From positions 13,983,983 through 14,047,982 of the forward strand of contig CM067568.1 of NCBI GenBank assembly GCA_034336665.1: DNA of 64,000 bases, given 5' to 3'. The stretch comes from Luscinia megarhynchos. Lineage: Eukaryota; Chordata; Aves; Passeriformes; Turdidae. Shown here in pieces: positions 56,101-63,900 of the stretch. The position numbers and the translations under genes are program-made. Under the pieces are notes generated by a model, which searched no databases, was not told the origin of the DNA, and was given only the letters and a program-made list of their open reading frames with translations. Each line of letters starts with the position of its first letter. Positions within the stretch are counted from its first letter, which is position 1.

Positions 56101-59100
56101 AGCTGCACCTTGAATACTGTCTACAAATTTAGTTTCTCCAATTTAAGACAGATATGGAAAAACTGGAGTGGTCACCACAGAGGGTTTCAAAGAAGGTCAA
56201 GGGTCTAGAGTACAGGAAAAGGTGGAGGGAATTGGGCTTGTTCAGCCTGGCAAAGAGGCTGCAGTGATTTAACAGTGGCCTGCAACTGCTTGAAGGGCAG
56301 CTCCAGAGATACAGCCAGACACTTCTTGGTAGTGTCAGCTGATACCATAAGGGACAATGGCCACAAGCCTGCAGAAGTTTCATCCAGACTTCTACATCTG
56401 TGAAATTCGGATGAGACACTAGGAAATGTCTCTTCCCCAAAAATGCCACATGGTTGTGGCACAGGCTCACAGAGAGATGATAAACCTTCCTTCCCTGAAG
56501 GTTTTCAAAACCTGTGTGGAAAAATTCATAGCTGACTTTACCAAGTGTTGGTAACGGCCCTGCTCCAAGCAGAATGTTAGATTAGCAATCTCTGTCCACC
56601 TACAGTCCCATGATTCTGGGATGCATTTTATTATGCTGTGCATCACTCAAATAGCACGTGCAGAGCAGAGTTTCAACTTCCTGAGCTACCTGGGTACACC
56701 TCTGGAAGGACAGGAGGTGATGCTCTGCCTGCACATTCAGTAGCTGCATTCCCACTGTAAGAGAACAGTGTAGAGGGGTTTGAAAAGCCACATTCAGTTA
56801 GAGCTCCCAGATAAGACAGAGTTCTCAATAGCTCTCCCATCTATCACACAATTTTGTGCCAGTTACACAATCCATGGAGAAACCCACAACACAGTGTTGC
56901 TCCCCAACAGCTAACAGCTAACTAGATTAATTGTAGTCATGCTACTTAAGCTTGTTCTGCAGCTGAGGGCCTTGGTCTACATCTAACAGGACTTCACATT
57001 CAGAAGAACAGGGGCACTCTGGAGCAGCTCCTTCTGCCATTGAAATCAAAAGATGATAGTCCTGTTAATGGACCACATCCCTTCTACTTTAGTGCAAATA
57101 GTTTGCCCATCTGTGGATGGAAAAACTAGAAAACATTTTTATACACCTTTCTACTTCTGTGCAATCCCCAATTCATCAAGAAATTGAGTAAGGTTAATTC
57201 CTCTACATAAAGCAAGCAGATAATTATGCAGAAACAGCACCAAAAATGATGCTTTACAATCAACTTGGGCATAATACCAACAGCTTTGGATAAATTAGAC
57301 ATCTTATAAAAACTCACTGAAAAAGGGCATAAATATAATTTGTGCTGTATCATAACTTACCACAGATCCTACAAATAGCAGTCCTAGAGAAGCCAAAGAC
57401 AGCAGGATGTAAGATACCACAACACTCCCAACTGTAGTCAGGCTCTGTGGAACAACAGAATAGACAATGATTCATGAAGAATTTAGGGGCACAGTGCAGT
57501 GTCTGCATGCATGCTCTTGACCAAGTGTGTATTATTTCCCATGAAGATTTACTGATATCATACTCACCTACGGAAAAGCTGCCATCACTACCAAAAAAAA
57601 AGCCAGGCTTTGGAGAAGATGGAAACTGAAACCATCTCTAAGCCCCAGCACCTCAGCAGGTGTAAACCCTAGATTTCACTGTGAAGGCAAACGGGAGTTC
57701 TGTTTCCTACCATCACACTTTGCCAAAGTTGAGATCTGAACCCATAATTAATTTTGCAGACTGGACCAACGCTTTATTGCTACAATCTGTGTGATTTTAT
57801 ACTGTGGCAAAGGGCATTAAATGAAGTTTAGCACTGTTCCTGGGTTTGGGATTCTTAAATAGAATCCAGCCACAGAGGAGTTTTGGGTGTTTTCTACACA
57901 TTCAGTGAACCACCATCAGGTTCACACCACTGGCAGTGGAATTAATTCTGATGTCTTAGTCATTTTATAGTAGTCTATAGTTCAACCTGTTCTCTAGTAG
58001 TAGGTGCAAAATTCAGTTCCAGTGGGCTTCAGTGAGCAAGGAATTTTACTCTGTTTTTCTCCTTCTAGAACAGCTAATGAGAAATTTGGAGTTAAGAGCT
58101 TCCGTTTGCTTATTTTAACATCAGAAGATTTCTTTGCCTATACTGTTTTCAAGTGTAAATTTGCACAATAAATAGTGTTAGAATAAACAGTCCTCAAACA
58201 TATGCATGAACATCTGCACAGAGTCGTACTTGTGGTGTTCTTGTGATGCATTCTAGGAATCACTTTCCTCCATGAAGGACAATTATTGTATGTCAAAATT
58301 ATACAAATCAGCGATTTTCTGGTGGGAATAACAATTTGTTAATGACTGAGCCACTGCAAATAAGACACAGGCAACAGTCTGTGAAGAGCTCTGTGCATAA
58401 TAAAGCCAACTGCAAAAGGGCAAAGAAAAAGGGCTTCTTTCAAAAAACCCCAAAAGAGCAGGTGACATGCAGCTCACAAACACTGAGAAAACAGAAAACA
58501 GTCTCCACTGTACTTCAATCATAAGAGGCACTGAATCAGATTTTCTATTAGCACTGCAAAAGCCTCTGCCTCAAAGATAATTCAGAGTGGATCTAAGCAT
58601 TCTGGTAACAAATATATTTCATCAGATTTTTGAAAGTAGCTGTTCACCACTTAATTAAGGCTCTGTCCACACTAGAAAAATCTGCACTGGGTATAATTAC
58701 CAGTAATTTATCAGATGAATCATTCTGGTATACATGTCATCATGTCATGGTGAGAAGCTAAGCAATTTTACTGGGGTAGCTCTGTAGATATAATTGAACC
58801 TGTGCACCTAGTACACTTGAAATACATTTCCTGCACACAGATGTGTTCTAAACACTCAATAAAAATACATTTTTGAGACTATGGTGCGATTTTCTCCTTC
58901 TATATGGGTTGATCCATTCTTCCAGAATTTAAGCTTCTATTCATCCTAAGAAATGAAGTTTCAACTCTCCCTTTACTGCTGGTTAAATCTTAATGAGATA
59001 ACTTCGTATTGCTTTGTTTCATTTGCAATAATTTGCACATAACAAAAAATCTGCTGTGCCGACCAAACATCATAGCTAAGAATTCAGCCCAATAGATCAA

Positions 59101-60461
59101 AATATTATTCTGCTTTCAGAAGACTCATCTACCATTTCAGGGCGTACACATGAAATACACACATTATACTTATCAGAAGAGATATTAGAAGCACCACCCA
59201 AAGCTACTTACATCAACTATACAACCAGAGAGGAACAGAGGGACTTACCTCCCCTTGGTCTGAAAAAACCTGTTTGAATGGGGTAAGCAAGTAAGAGAGC
59301 AGGTCGAAGGCATTCTGAGCTGCTGGGATGGTCCCATAAGTGCTGTACCACAGCATCATGCAGAGAAGCTGCGCAATCAATCAGAAAAAACATAATTAGC
59401 ATCTCTCATTATACACGCATTCATTTTCATTTCAAGACTGCATAATTAACTAATTTAGTTTGCATTGATTTCACGTTGATTATCGCTTTTGCTTTAAGAA
59501 GTCAGGTATTTTCTAGGCTGTAGCTTAACAGGAATTAAAAGACTGAAGGCTCCAAGCTCAGCCACTATTAACTAGATGTGCATCAGGGAGTTACACAGGG
59601 TCCCTCCAGCCCTCACTAGCAAAAGGGCTGCCCAGAAACAGCAAGTGGAGCAACACTGAAAGAGCAACAGGTTCCTCTGGCTTCTGAACTTTCAGGATTA
59701 CTAGTTTTAGACCAAAATTAGTAATTCCATGAATTTAGGATGCAATTGAAAGACTCTTAAGGCCTCTCTCAAAGCAATCACAAATAGCCATATACCACAT
59801 AAGCATCACTATAAATACACACACACACACATATACACTCATAGAAACTTTTCATTTGAACGTAAGGGTGCTGCACATGCCACAGTTAACATAAACCACA
59901 TAGGCAGTGACTTTATATTTAACACACTCACTGAGAGGTACAACCTCATCCCCATCTATGAAGGGCACACCCCAGCTTTAAAGAATACACCTCCTGCTCC
60001 ACTTGTTAATGACATAGGTCTTTGCTCCCATACATATCAGCTGCAGAAAATGGATTTGGTGGGATATTGGTCATTTGAAAAAGGAAGCATTTGCAGAGTG
60101 GCAGGAGATGGGATGGGACTCTAGGACACTCTGTCTCATGGCAAAGCCGTGAGAGGTGGCTGCAGAAATGAGGGCTGCACCTATTGCCACTGCCACATCT
60201 ACAGTGAATGAGGAAACCTCCCGAGCCAGCACAGCCCAAAGCTATGGCACGCTGCCTTACCAGTATCTGTGAGAGGACAAACAGATACATGCTGTCTCCG
60301 GGCATTAATCCATTCCACCGGGGAGGCCAACCGAGCACTGCTGTTTTCTGGGAGGCTTTCAGGGACTGCTCCTTCCTGTTCAGCTCTCCTTGCCGTCCTT
60401 CAGCTTCGTCCACCGACTCCATAACAGCTGGATGGGAACAACCTTCACGTGAAAACGACAT
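29136..60461 (-). CDS. PTPN5: PTPN5 (STEP), membrane-anchored tyrosine phosphatase, whole coding span (12 exons)
   Basis: The spliced model joins 60461-60261, 59368-59249, 57444-57361, 53768-53530, 50857-50668, 47872-47788, 45466-45387, 44891-44754, 41421-41311, 35832-35672, 32997-32884 and 29229-29136, giving 1617 nt or 538 residues plus stop. All introns are GT-AG. Seen: membrane segments at about 57-75 and 112-137, a kinase-interaction motif at about 211-226, KNRY pTyr loop 298-301, WPD loop with general acid D434, signature [10 protein letters not shown] with nucleophile C469 and R475, and Q-loop Q513/Q517. Known for the family: STEP dephosphorylates ERK1/2, p38, Fyn, Pyk2 and NMDA/AMPA receptor subunits in striatal, cortical and hippocampal neurons; the STEP61 form sits on ER and postsynaptic membranes. 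PTPRR and PTPN7 are the nearest relatives. The motif wording in exons 5, 6, 8 and 12 (for example [14 protein letters not shown]) fits PTPN5 rather than PTPRR. No frameshift or stop interrupts it. Confidence 0.96.
29590..29672 (-). repeat. Ancient MIR-like SINE remnant (PTPN5 intron 11)
   Basis: GGAAGTAGCTTATCCAAGAC, then TTCACAGCTGCATTAGGGAC and TGAATTTGGGACC resemble the MIR segment aagtgacttgcccaaggtcacacagctag...ggattcgaaccc. It lies 0.4 kb upstream of the last exon in transcript sense. Confidence 0.45.
32884..32997 (-). CDS. PTPN5: PTPN5 coding exon 11 (catalytic P-loop, AGIGRTG)
   Basis: A 114-nt exon, phase 2 to 2, coding the last base of Ser470, residues 471-507 and two bases of Arg508. 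It reads [20 protein letters not shown], then [17 protein letters not shown]. With exon 10 it makes [10 protein letters not shown], the HCX5R phosphate-binding loop; R475 is the invariant Arg. The acceptor has a strong C/T tract ending TTCCTTAG; the donor is ACAG followed by GTAAGAAA. Confidence 0.97.
33955..34045 (-). repeat. Possible MIR-like remnant (PTPN5 intron 10)
   Basis: CATCCATTTTTAGATAAAGG followed by AAACAGTGCTTGTCCCAGGA and CAAGCTGCAGGTCTCTCAGT loosely match the MIR segment cattttacagatgaggaaactgagg...cttgcccaaggtcacacag. Similarity is low. Confidence 0.3.
35672..35832 (-). CDS. PTPN5: PTPN5 coding exon 10 (WPD loop and start of catalytic signature)
   Basis: A 161-nt exon, phase 0 to 2, coding residues 417-469 and two bases of Ser470. 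It contains [16 protein letters not shown], in which D434 of WPD is the general acid, and ends NAPVIVHC. C469 is the catalytic nucleophile. The signature is split by intron 10 after HC, as the phase-2 junction shows. Acceptor GTTTGCAG, donor TGCAG followed by GTAAATAATG. A decayed CR1 begins about 100 nt upstream of this acceptor. Confidence 0.97.
35935..38303 (+). mobile_element. CR1 LINE, 5'-truncated, ~2.4 kb, decayed ORF2 (antisense in PTPN5 intron 9)
   Basis: Translated pieces in order match avian CR1 ORF2: the end of the endonuclease ([20 protein letters not shown]), the linker ([39 protein letters not shown]), the reverse transcriptase ([30 protein letters not shown]), then [20 protein letters not shown] and GNGHKLKH. 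It ends in the 3' UTR with GGTGGGTTGGACCAGAGGAT and CTTCCAACCTCAACCATTAT. Many frameshifts and stops, and an A-rich insertion at 36361-36412, show it is dead. It runs opposite to PTPN5. Confidence 0.93.
36361..36412. repeat. A-rich simple sequence inside the intron 9 CR1
   Basis: A run of 18 A followed by CCAACAAAAACCAAACAAAC and more A/C-rich sequence. It interrupts the CR1 linker frame and looks like slippage expansion within the element. Confidence 0.85.
41311..41421 (-). CDS. PTPN5: PTPN5 coding exon 9 (KCTEYWPEE segment)
   Basis: A 111-nt, phase 0-0 exon coding residues 380-416, beginning [20 protein letters not shown] and ending [11 protein letters not shown]. The KC..YWP motif is conserved across tyrosine phosphatases. 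Acceptor GCACACAG, donor AAG followed by GTAAATCA. It is too short to stand out as an open frame and was found by looking for the segment missing between exons 8 and 10. Confidence 0.95.
43830..43850. repeat. 21-nt A homopolymer in PTPN5 intron 8
   Basis: An uninterrupted A21 on the plus strand (U21 in the pre-mRNA), with no recognisable retroposed sequence directly before it. Confidence 0.95.
44754..44891 (-). CDS. PTPN5: PTPN5 coding exon 8 (phosphatase core, ATQGP and DFWRMVWQE)
   Basis: A 138-nt, phase 0-0 exon coding residues 334-379: [20 protein letters not shown], then [13 protein letters not shown], then [18 protein letters not shown] and DFWRMVW are hallmark class-I tyrosine phosphatase motifs. 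The acceptor is CATTGGCAG and the donor GAG followed by GTAATGC. Changes from mammalian STEP are few (IVNTVT for IVSTVA, ERSP for EHTP). Confidence 0.97.
45387..45466 (-). CDS. PTPN5: PTPN5 coding exon 7 (phosphatase core, [13 protein letters not shown])
   Basis: An 80-nt exon, phase 1 to 0, coding the rest of Asn307 and residues 308-333. It reads [20 protein letters not shown] followed by NANYIR, a conserved phosphatase motif that forms part of the central sheet. Acceptor TTTTCAG, donor AGG followed by GTAAGAGC. Differences from mammals are conservative (ADQ in place of PDP). Only a 0.5-kb intron separates it from exon 8. Confidence 0.96.
46085..46147. repeat. Ancient dispersed-repeat fragment (GAAGT-CAATGG type)
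   Basis: CCCACTGAAGTTCATGGCAG followed by a TTTTATTGATTTTAATGGGA segment and ACGGGCCCA resembles the old amniote repeat cccattgaagtcaatgg...ccattgacttcaatggg...gggccc. It lies in PTPN5 intron 6. Related pieces occur at 17555-17610, 26888-26950, 27650-27715 and 58005-58045. Confidence 0.35.
47788..47872 (-). CDS. PTPN5: PTPN5 coding exon 6 (phosphotyrosine-recognition loop)
   Basis: An 85-nt exon, phase 0 to 1, coding residues 279-306 and the first base of Asn307. It contains [20 protein letters not shown] and then [12 protein letters not shown] (298-301) is the classical pTyr-recognition loop of tyrosine phosphatases. The acceptor is preceded by a run of 14 T on the transcript strand (A run at 47876-47889), an unusually uniform polypyrimidine tract. 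Donor CCAA followed by GTAAGTTC. Confidence 0.97.
48787..49018 (-). mobile_element. CR1 LINE 3'-end fragment (PTPN5 intron 5)
   Basis: Reverse complement of a CR1 3' region: AGAGTCCAACCTTTCACCTA, CTCAGGCAGCCTGTTCCAGT, then TTTTTTCCTAATATCCAATA and AACCTGCCCTGGAACAACTT. This orientation is the same as the PTPN5 transcript. Confidence 0.88.
50668..50857 (-). CDS. PTPN5: PTPN5 coding exon 5 (kinase-interaction motif, specificity sequence, start of phosphatase domain)
   Basis: A 190-nt exon, phase 2 to 0, coding the last base of Arg215 and residues 216-278. It opens [15 protein letters not shown], the conserved MAP-kinase docking motif. S218 is the counterpart of the Ser that PKA phosphorylates in mammals to block substrate binding (Ser221 of STEP61). 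The kinase-specificity sequence follows, with proline-directed sites at T228 (CTPG) and S241 (MSPRE). The exon ends [12 protein letters not shown], the first helix of the phosphatase domain. Acceptor TTTTGCAG, donor TTT followed by GTGAGTGT. Confidence 0.97.
53123..53155. repeat. 33-nt A homopolymer in PTPN5 intron 4
   Basis: An uninterrupted A33 on the plus strand, hence U33 in the PTPN5 pre-mRNA, 375 nt downstream of the exon 4 donor. Length is likely polymorphic and may also be an assembly estimate. Confidence 0.95.
53530..53768 (-). CDS. PTPN5: PTPN5 coding exon 4 (juxtamembrane, acidic linker, start of KIM)
   Basis: A 239-nt exon, phase 0 to 2, coding residues 136-214 plus two bases of Arg215. 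It starts [16 protein letters not shown] (end of helix 2 and a short proline-containing stretch), then [18 protein letters not shown], then the acidic segment [17 protein letters not shown], and ends VKSVGLQE, the first part of the kinase-interaction motif. These blocks are nearly identical to mammalian STEP. The mammalian STEP46 form starts at a Met just after YSEW; here that residue (170) is Thr, codon ACA at 53666-53664. Confidence 0.96.
53769..57360 (-). other. PTPN5 intron 3
   Basis: About 3.6 kb between membrane segment 2 and the cytoplasmic linker exon. It contains the CR1 tail at 56090-56620. No alternative first exon for a short cytosolic isoform could be recognised by eye. Confidence 0.85.
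56090..56620 (+). mobile_element. CR1 LINE 3'-end fragment (PTPN5 intron 3)
   Basis: A diverged CR1 reading forward: TTGGGCTTGTTCAGCCTGGC, then GGCAGCTCCAGAGATACAGC, then a GGGACAATGGCCACAAGC block, and a terminal TCCCATGATTCTGGG. It lies antisense to PTPN5. Confidence 0.8.
57361..57444 (-). CDS. PTPN5: PTPN5 coding exon 3 (membrane segment 2)
   Basis: An 84-nt, phase 0-0 exon coding residues 108-135, almost entirely hydrophobic ([19 protein letters not shown]). The acceptor is TTCCACAG and the donor GTG followed by GTAAGTTATG. It corresponds in place and character to the second transmembrane helix of STEP61, though the residues themselves diverge from mammals, as expected for a membrane anchor under hydrophobicity constraint only. 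The 84-nt length means it can be skipped in frame. Confidence 0.88.
59249..59368 (-). CDS. PTPN5: PTPN5 coding exon 2 (end of membrane segment 1 and loop)
   Basis: A 120-nt, phase 0-0 exon coding residues 68-107, starting [19 protein letters not shown]. The acceptor is preceded by a T-rich tract (ending TTGCGCAG) and the donor is GAG followed by GTAAGTCC. The LWYSTYG segment lines up with LWFSGYG of mammalian STEP, and the following [11 protein letters not shown] with its SSLLTLLKQ. The exon completes the first hydrophobic helix and supplies the short loop before the second helix. Its length is divisible by three, so skipping it would keep frame but remove half of membrane segment 1. Confidence 0.9.
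59816..59836. repeat. Short (AC)n microsatellite
   Basis: About eight AC units followed by ATATACAC, in PTPN5 intron 1. Confidence 0.85.
60261..60461 (-). CDS. PTPN5: PTPN5 coding exon 1 (N-terminus and first half of membrane segment 1)
   Basis: Codes residues 1-67 and ends in phase 0 at a strong donor (ACTG, then GTAAGG at 60260). The segment [11 protein letters not shown] matches the conserved IVMEALDEAEG of mammalian STEP61, and [10 protein letters not shown] begins membrane segment 1. The ATG at 60461 was chosen as the first one after an in-frame TGA at 60572-60570, but its context is weak. The ATG at 60422 (residue 14, MESVDEAEG) has G at -3 and G at +4 and aligns with the conserved Met. 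Mammalian STEP61 carries more residues upstream, perhaps from an exon outside or unrecognised here. The mammalian polyproline stretch is absent: [18 protein letters not shown] stands in its place. Confidence 0.82.
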
Positions 60462-60640
60462 GTGCAGGGGATGAATGGGATGTGACCTCGCAGGCACCGC
60501 GGGGGCTGCAGGGCTATTGTTTTCCTGGAGACGATGGTTACCTCTCAGTTCCGCCTCAGCAAGCGCAGCTCAGGATTGTGAGCGTCACACTCTATTAGTG
60601 CAGCTTTATTCACCTGCCTTCATCAGAAAAAAGTGAGTGT
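60462..60640 (-). promoter_or_regulatory. 5' UTR and possible promoter-proximal region of PTPN5
   Basis: Immediately upstream of coding exon 1 the composition becomes more GC-rich, with several CG dinucleotides, which are otherwise rare in this window. It holds a CRE-like TGACGCTCA (transcript strand, 60587-60579) and an E-box CAGGTG near 60612. It may be 5' UTR plus promoter, or 5' UTR joined to an upstream exon by an acceptor such as CCCTGCAG near 60507. No clear TATA box is seen. Confidence 0.35.
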
Positions 60641-60857
60641 GGGCGGATAAATTATTTTCCCTTTCTTTCCGGAGGTGCAGATTCTGAGCTTTGTTGTTAA
60701 CAAATTCTCATTTACATTGCTGCACTTTTTCATTTTTACTTTTTATTGTGCTATTGCCTAGCTACACACTTCCCAGCTACATGATGGCAGAGAACCCTTT
60801 TTGCCCCTTCCTCTCTCACTTTCTCCATTTCTTTTATTTGTCTGCTTTGTCTAATCC

Positions 60858-60965
60858 GATTATAAATTTCTGAGGTAGAGACTGTTTCATGTAATGTGTC
60901 TGAATAGTGCTCAGGGACTCTGGGTTTTGGCTGAGTGTCCTAAGGCACTAATAAAATAGACTTTA
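60858..60965 (+). repeat. Ancient amniote dispersed-repeat fragment upstream of PTPN5
   Basis: The order GAGACTGTTTCATGTAATGTG, TGAATAGTGCTCAGG, GACTCTGGGTTTTGG, TAAGGCACTAATAAAATAGAC recalls a fragment common in turtle, crocodile and bird genomes (gcagggactgt...tacagcgcctagcacaatggggcc...aatacaaataa). I cannot name its family with certainty. Confidence 0.4.
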
Positions 60966-63900
60966 TGCCAATAACCTACTTCTTGAATGAATTCATACTC
61001 AAGAGCTATTTAATAATGTTGCAATGCTGCTCTGTTCAGTGGAAATAACCACTGGTGTGGCTATTCTCTCAGTAACGGTATTTTGAATAGAGTCAGTGCA
61101 GATATAAATTCCTTTACAAGTGAGAAGGAATGAAAGATCAGAACCATTGGTGAGAGTATTGCTGACTTACATCTTTGTATATGAGGAATGCCCCAAGGCT
61201 GGCCTGTGTATAACACTGTAGGACTTAAGTCCAAACCAGCCTCCTCTGTCCCAGGGAAAGCCCACACCATGGTTTGTTGAGGTCAGGTTTCAATAAAACA
61301 TTCCTCTCAGCAAACATTTCTCTAAATGTCCCACAATAGTAACTCTAAGTCAGATAAACACCCATTAACTAGCCACAGTTCCAATCAGGCAAATGAAATA
61401 TCTTATCAGCTGAGGGTCTGCCCATAGTAAGAATTCATTTCTTAATGCTGCTTTTTTTAATGCTAGATATCACGGGAAGTCTACTTCTCAGTCCTTAAAG
61501 TTGAAGTTTAAAGCTTCTACACTGCTTCATGTCTCACTAGATTTGAACAAGAATTGAGAGGAAAATACTTGTTAATGATTGCCAATTTTTCCTGCTATTT
61601 TTGTGGGATGTTTATGTTCTGTGCTTTAGAACAGGAATTTGAAATTTAGCAGGGACAGAGTCTTCGTGTCAGGAACTATTTTTGTCATCCTTGCAGAGAG
61701 ACATGCACATGTGGCTGAGATCTAAAGCTTCAAAAATACCTATTTTTTATAGTTTATTAGTTTGCTCCTAAAGTCTCTAACCTTCCACTTTCACTAAACG
61801 TCTCTAACCTTCCACTTTCACTAAACATAGTTTAAGTTACACTTTTATCTGCATTAAATAATGCACTTCTATCAATGAGAATGATCAATGAACATATTTA
61901 CTGTTTTTCCTAGTTCTGATGATTTCCTGTGTTGGATACTCCTCCCCAAATCTCAAGATAAAATATACACAGTGCAAAACCAAAAAACTTTGGGAAGACA
62001 ACCAGACCAAGGAATGCAAGAAGCCAAGCAATGCAGATTTCACACTCAGCTTTCAGCTGTTTTTTATAAGTCATAATATTTCATATTCCAGAACTTTTTT
62101 TTAACTGACCAAAGATGCTGCCTTATGTAGCAGGTAAACAGCACTTTTTTGTCTCATACTTGTAGCAGTCTGAGATTTTACAAGGTCATTTCTGTTTGGA
62201 AACAAACCCCTGACTATAATACAACAACATGAAGGCCACTCAACTGCATCTTCTGGAACAAAAATGTCAAAGTTAGGGCGCTGCTCTGTATCTGTAACCA
62301 TGGGGATCTGTGCCCCTCCACAGCCCAGAAGTCCAACTCCTGGAATTCCAGTGTTGTCTAGTAACACCTATACAACTGTAGGGGTCATATTCTCTTGCTT
62401 ACAACTGCCCTATGTGAAGGACAATAGACCACTCTTACTTTCAATTTTCACTGCATACAGTAGAGACCTGGCCTGTGGACCTGGGAGCCCAGGATTCCAG
62501 CTCTGCTGAACTGACATTGTTAGCAAGAGGTATTTTCACTAGCACAACAGAAGGTAAAAGGTATAAGAACTAAAATAATGGAGAATTGGCTGAATCCATG
62601 CATATAAATAAACAGATACATGTCTTGAATATACCAAGAGAAGGTCTAGTATTAACTAAAGTCCACTCAAAAATTTTCTCCTACATATCCCAAAAGATTA
62701 GATTCTAACAAATATAATGACACCCACCTGTGTTGATTTAACTATGCCAGATTTAAACAATACTTCAATGAGCACTCACGCATCATCTTGCAACCCTATA
62801 TTCCTGTATTGTTTGCCCTAATGGGCCCAGGATTCTTGCAGATGAGATAGCGAGTGAAACACCAGTAAAGCTTTCTTGTGTCAAGGTGAATGTGAAGGTC
62901 TTGAAAGAGCTGGCAAGGATGACTGCATCCAGGAATGAACTGAGCCCCTCCCCTACTAGTGATTTGACTGACAGTGAAATCTGGCATCCATATGATAGCT
63001 TCCTCATTCCCTGCATCACAGAGAATGGAGATTCAAGTTCTATGAGTACTTCTGCTTTGGTACAAGACTACACTTGCTATGGAAAAAAAAACCCTTTTGG
63101 CAAAAGAATTAAAAGGTCTCTGACATCTGTAGCAGCCATATGGCTTGTGAAAGCAAGTTGAAATTTCAAAACAGCACCATAAACTTAAACTTATCCGTGC
63201 TGTTCAGGGAAAAGCATTTTCTGGATCATGCCAGGGATCCATTCATCCTGTATTCTTTCCTTAAGCAGTGCCACCAAAACAAGCTGTCAAAAATACACAG
63301 CACAGCACTGCACATTATCATATTATGGAATAACAGATATAGGGAAACACCTTTCTTCACTGAGGAGGTAAAAGCTGGCTTCTGTAACTCTGACAATATC
63401 CATTTTAACCTCCCTGTATCTCTCTATCACTGTTTTTTCTGATTTCATATGTGGGTACATAACAGGCAGAAGAATGAAAAAACACCTATATAACTCTCAG
63501 AAAAACAAGTGCTTAGAGTACTAGTCTTAGCTGAAACATTAAAAAGCACTGCAGCAATAATAAGCAAGTCAACAAAGCCTTACAGTAACAAACATGCCAC
63601 CGATCCCATCAAATCCTGCTGTGGGTGAGGCATTAGCAACTCTGTAACTCAACTGATTCATACTCAAAGCTTTCAGAGAAAAACAAAACAAAAACAACCC
63701 CTCAGAACCTCACAACCTGGCTGTATCTCCTAATGAAGTTAACATTTTAAAAGGAACTTGTGCATGGGTGCTAAGTCTCAAGGAATTGGCACAGTTCCCT
63801 TGGCACACTTAATTCAACAATGTATTTTTGAGAGAAAGGCTTGTTCCTCAACAAAACTGTTTTTATAGAACAGAAAAAAAAAATGCACCTCAACAATGGA

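Noticed and set aside
29136..60461. Assignment of the phosphatase to PTPRR or PTPN7
   Set aside because: Both share the kinase-interaction motif, but the exon 5, 8 and 12 wording, the double membrane anchor and the [18 protein letters not shown] block fit PTPN5.
60006..60497. 163-codon minus-strand open frame read as one exon
   Set aside because: It begins at GTG and reads through the strong donor at 60260; the residues after SQIL do not match STEP, whereas exon 2 continues the protein.
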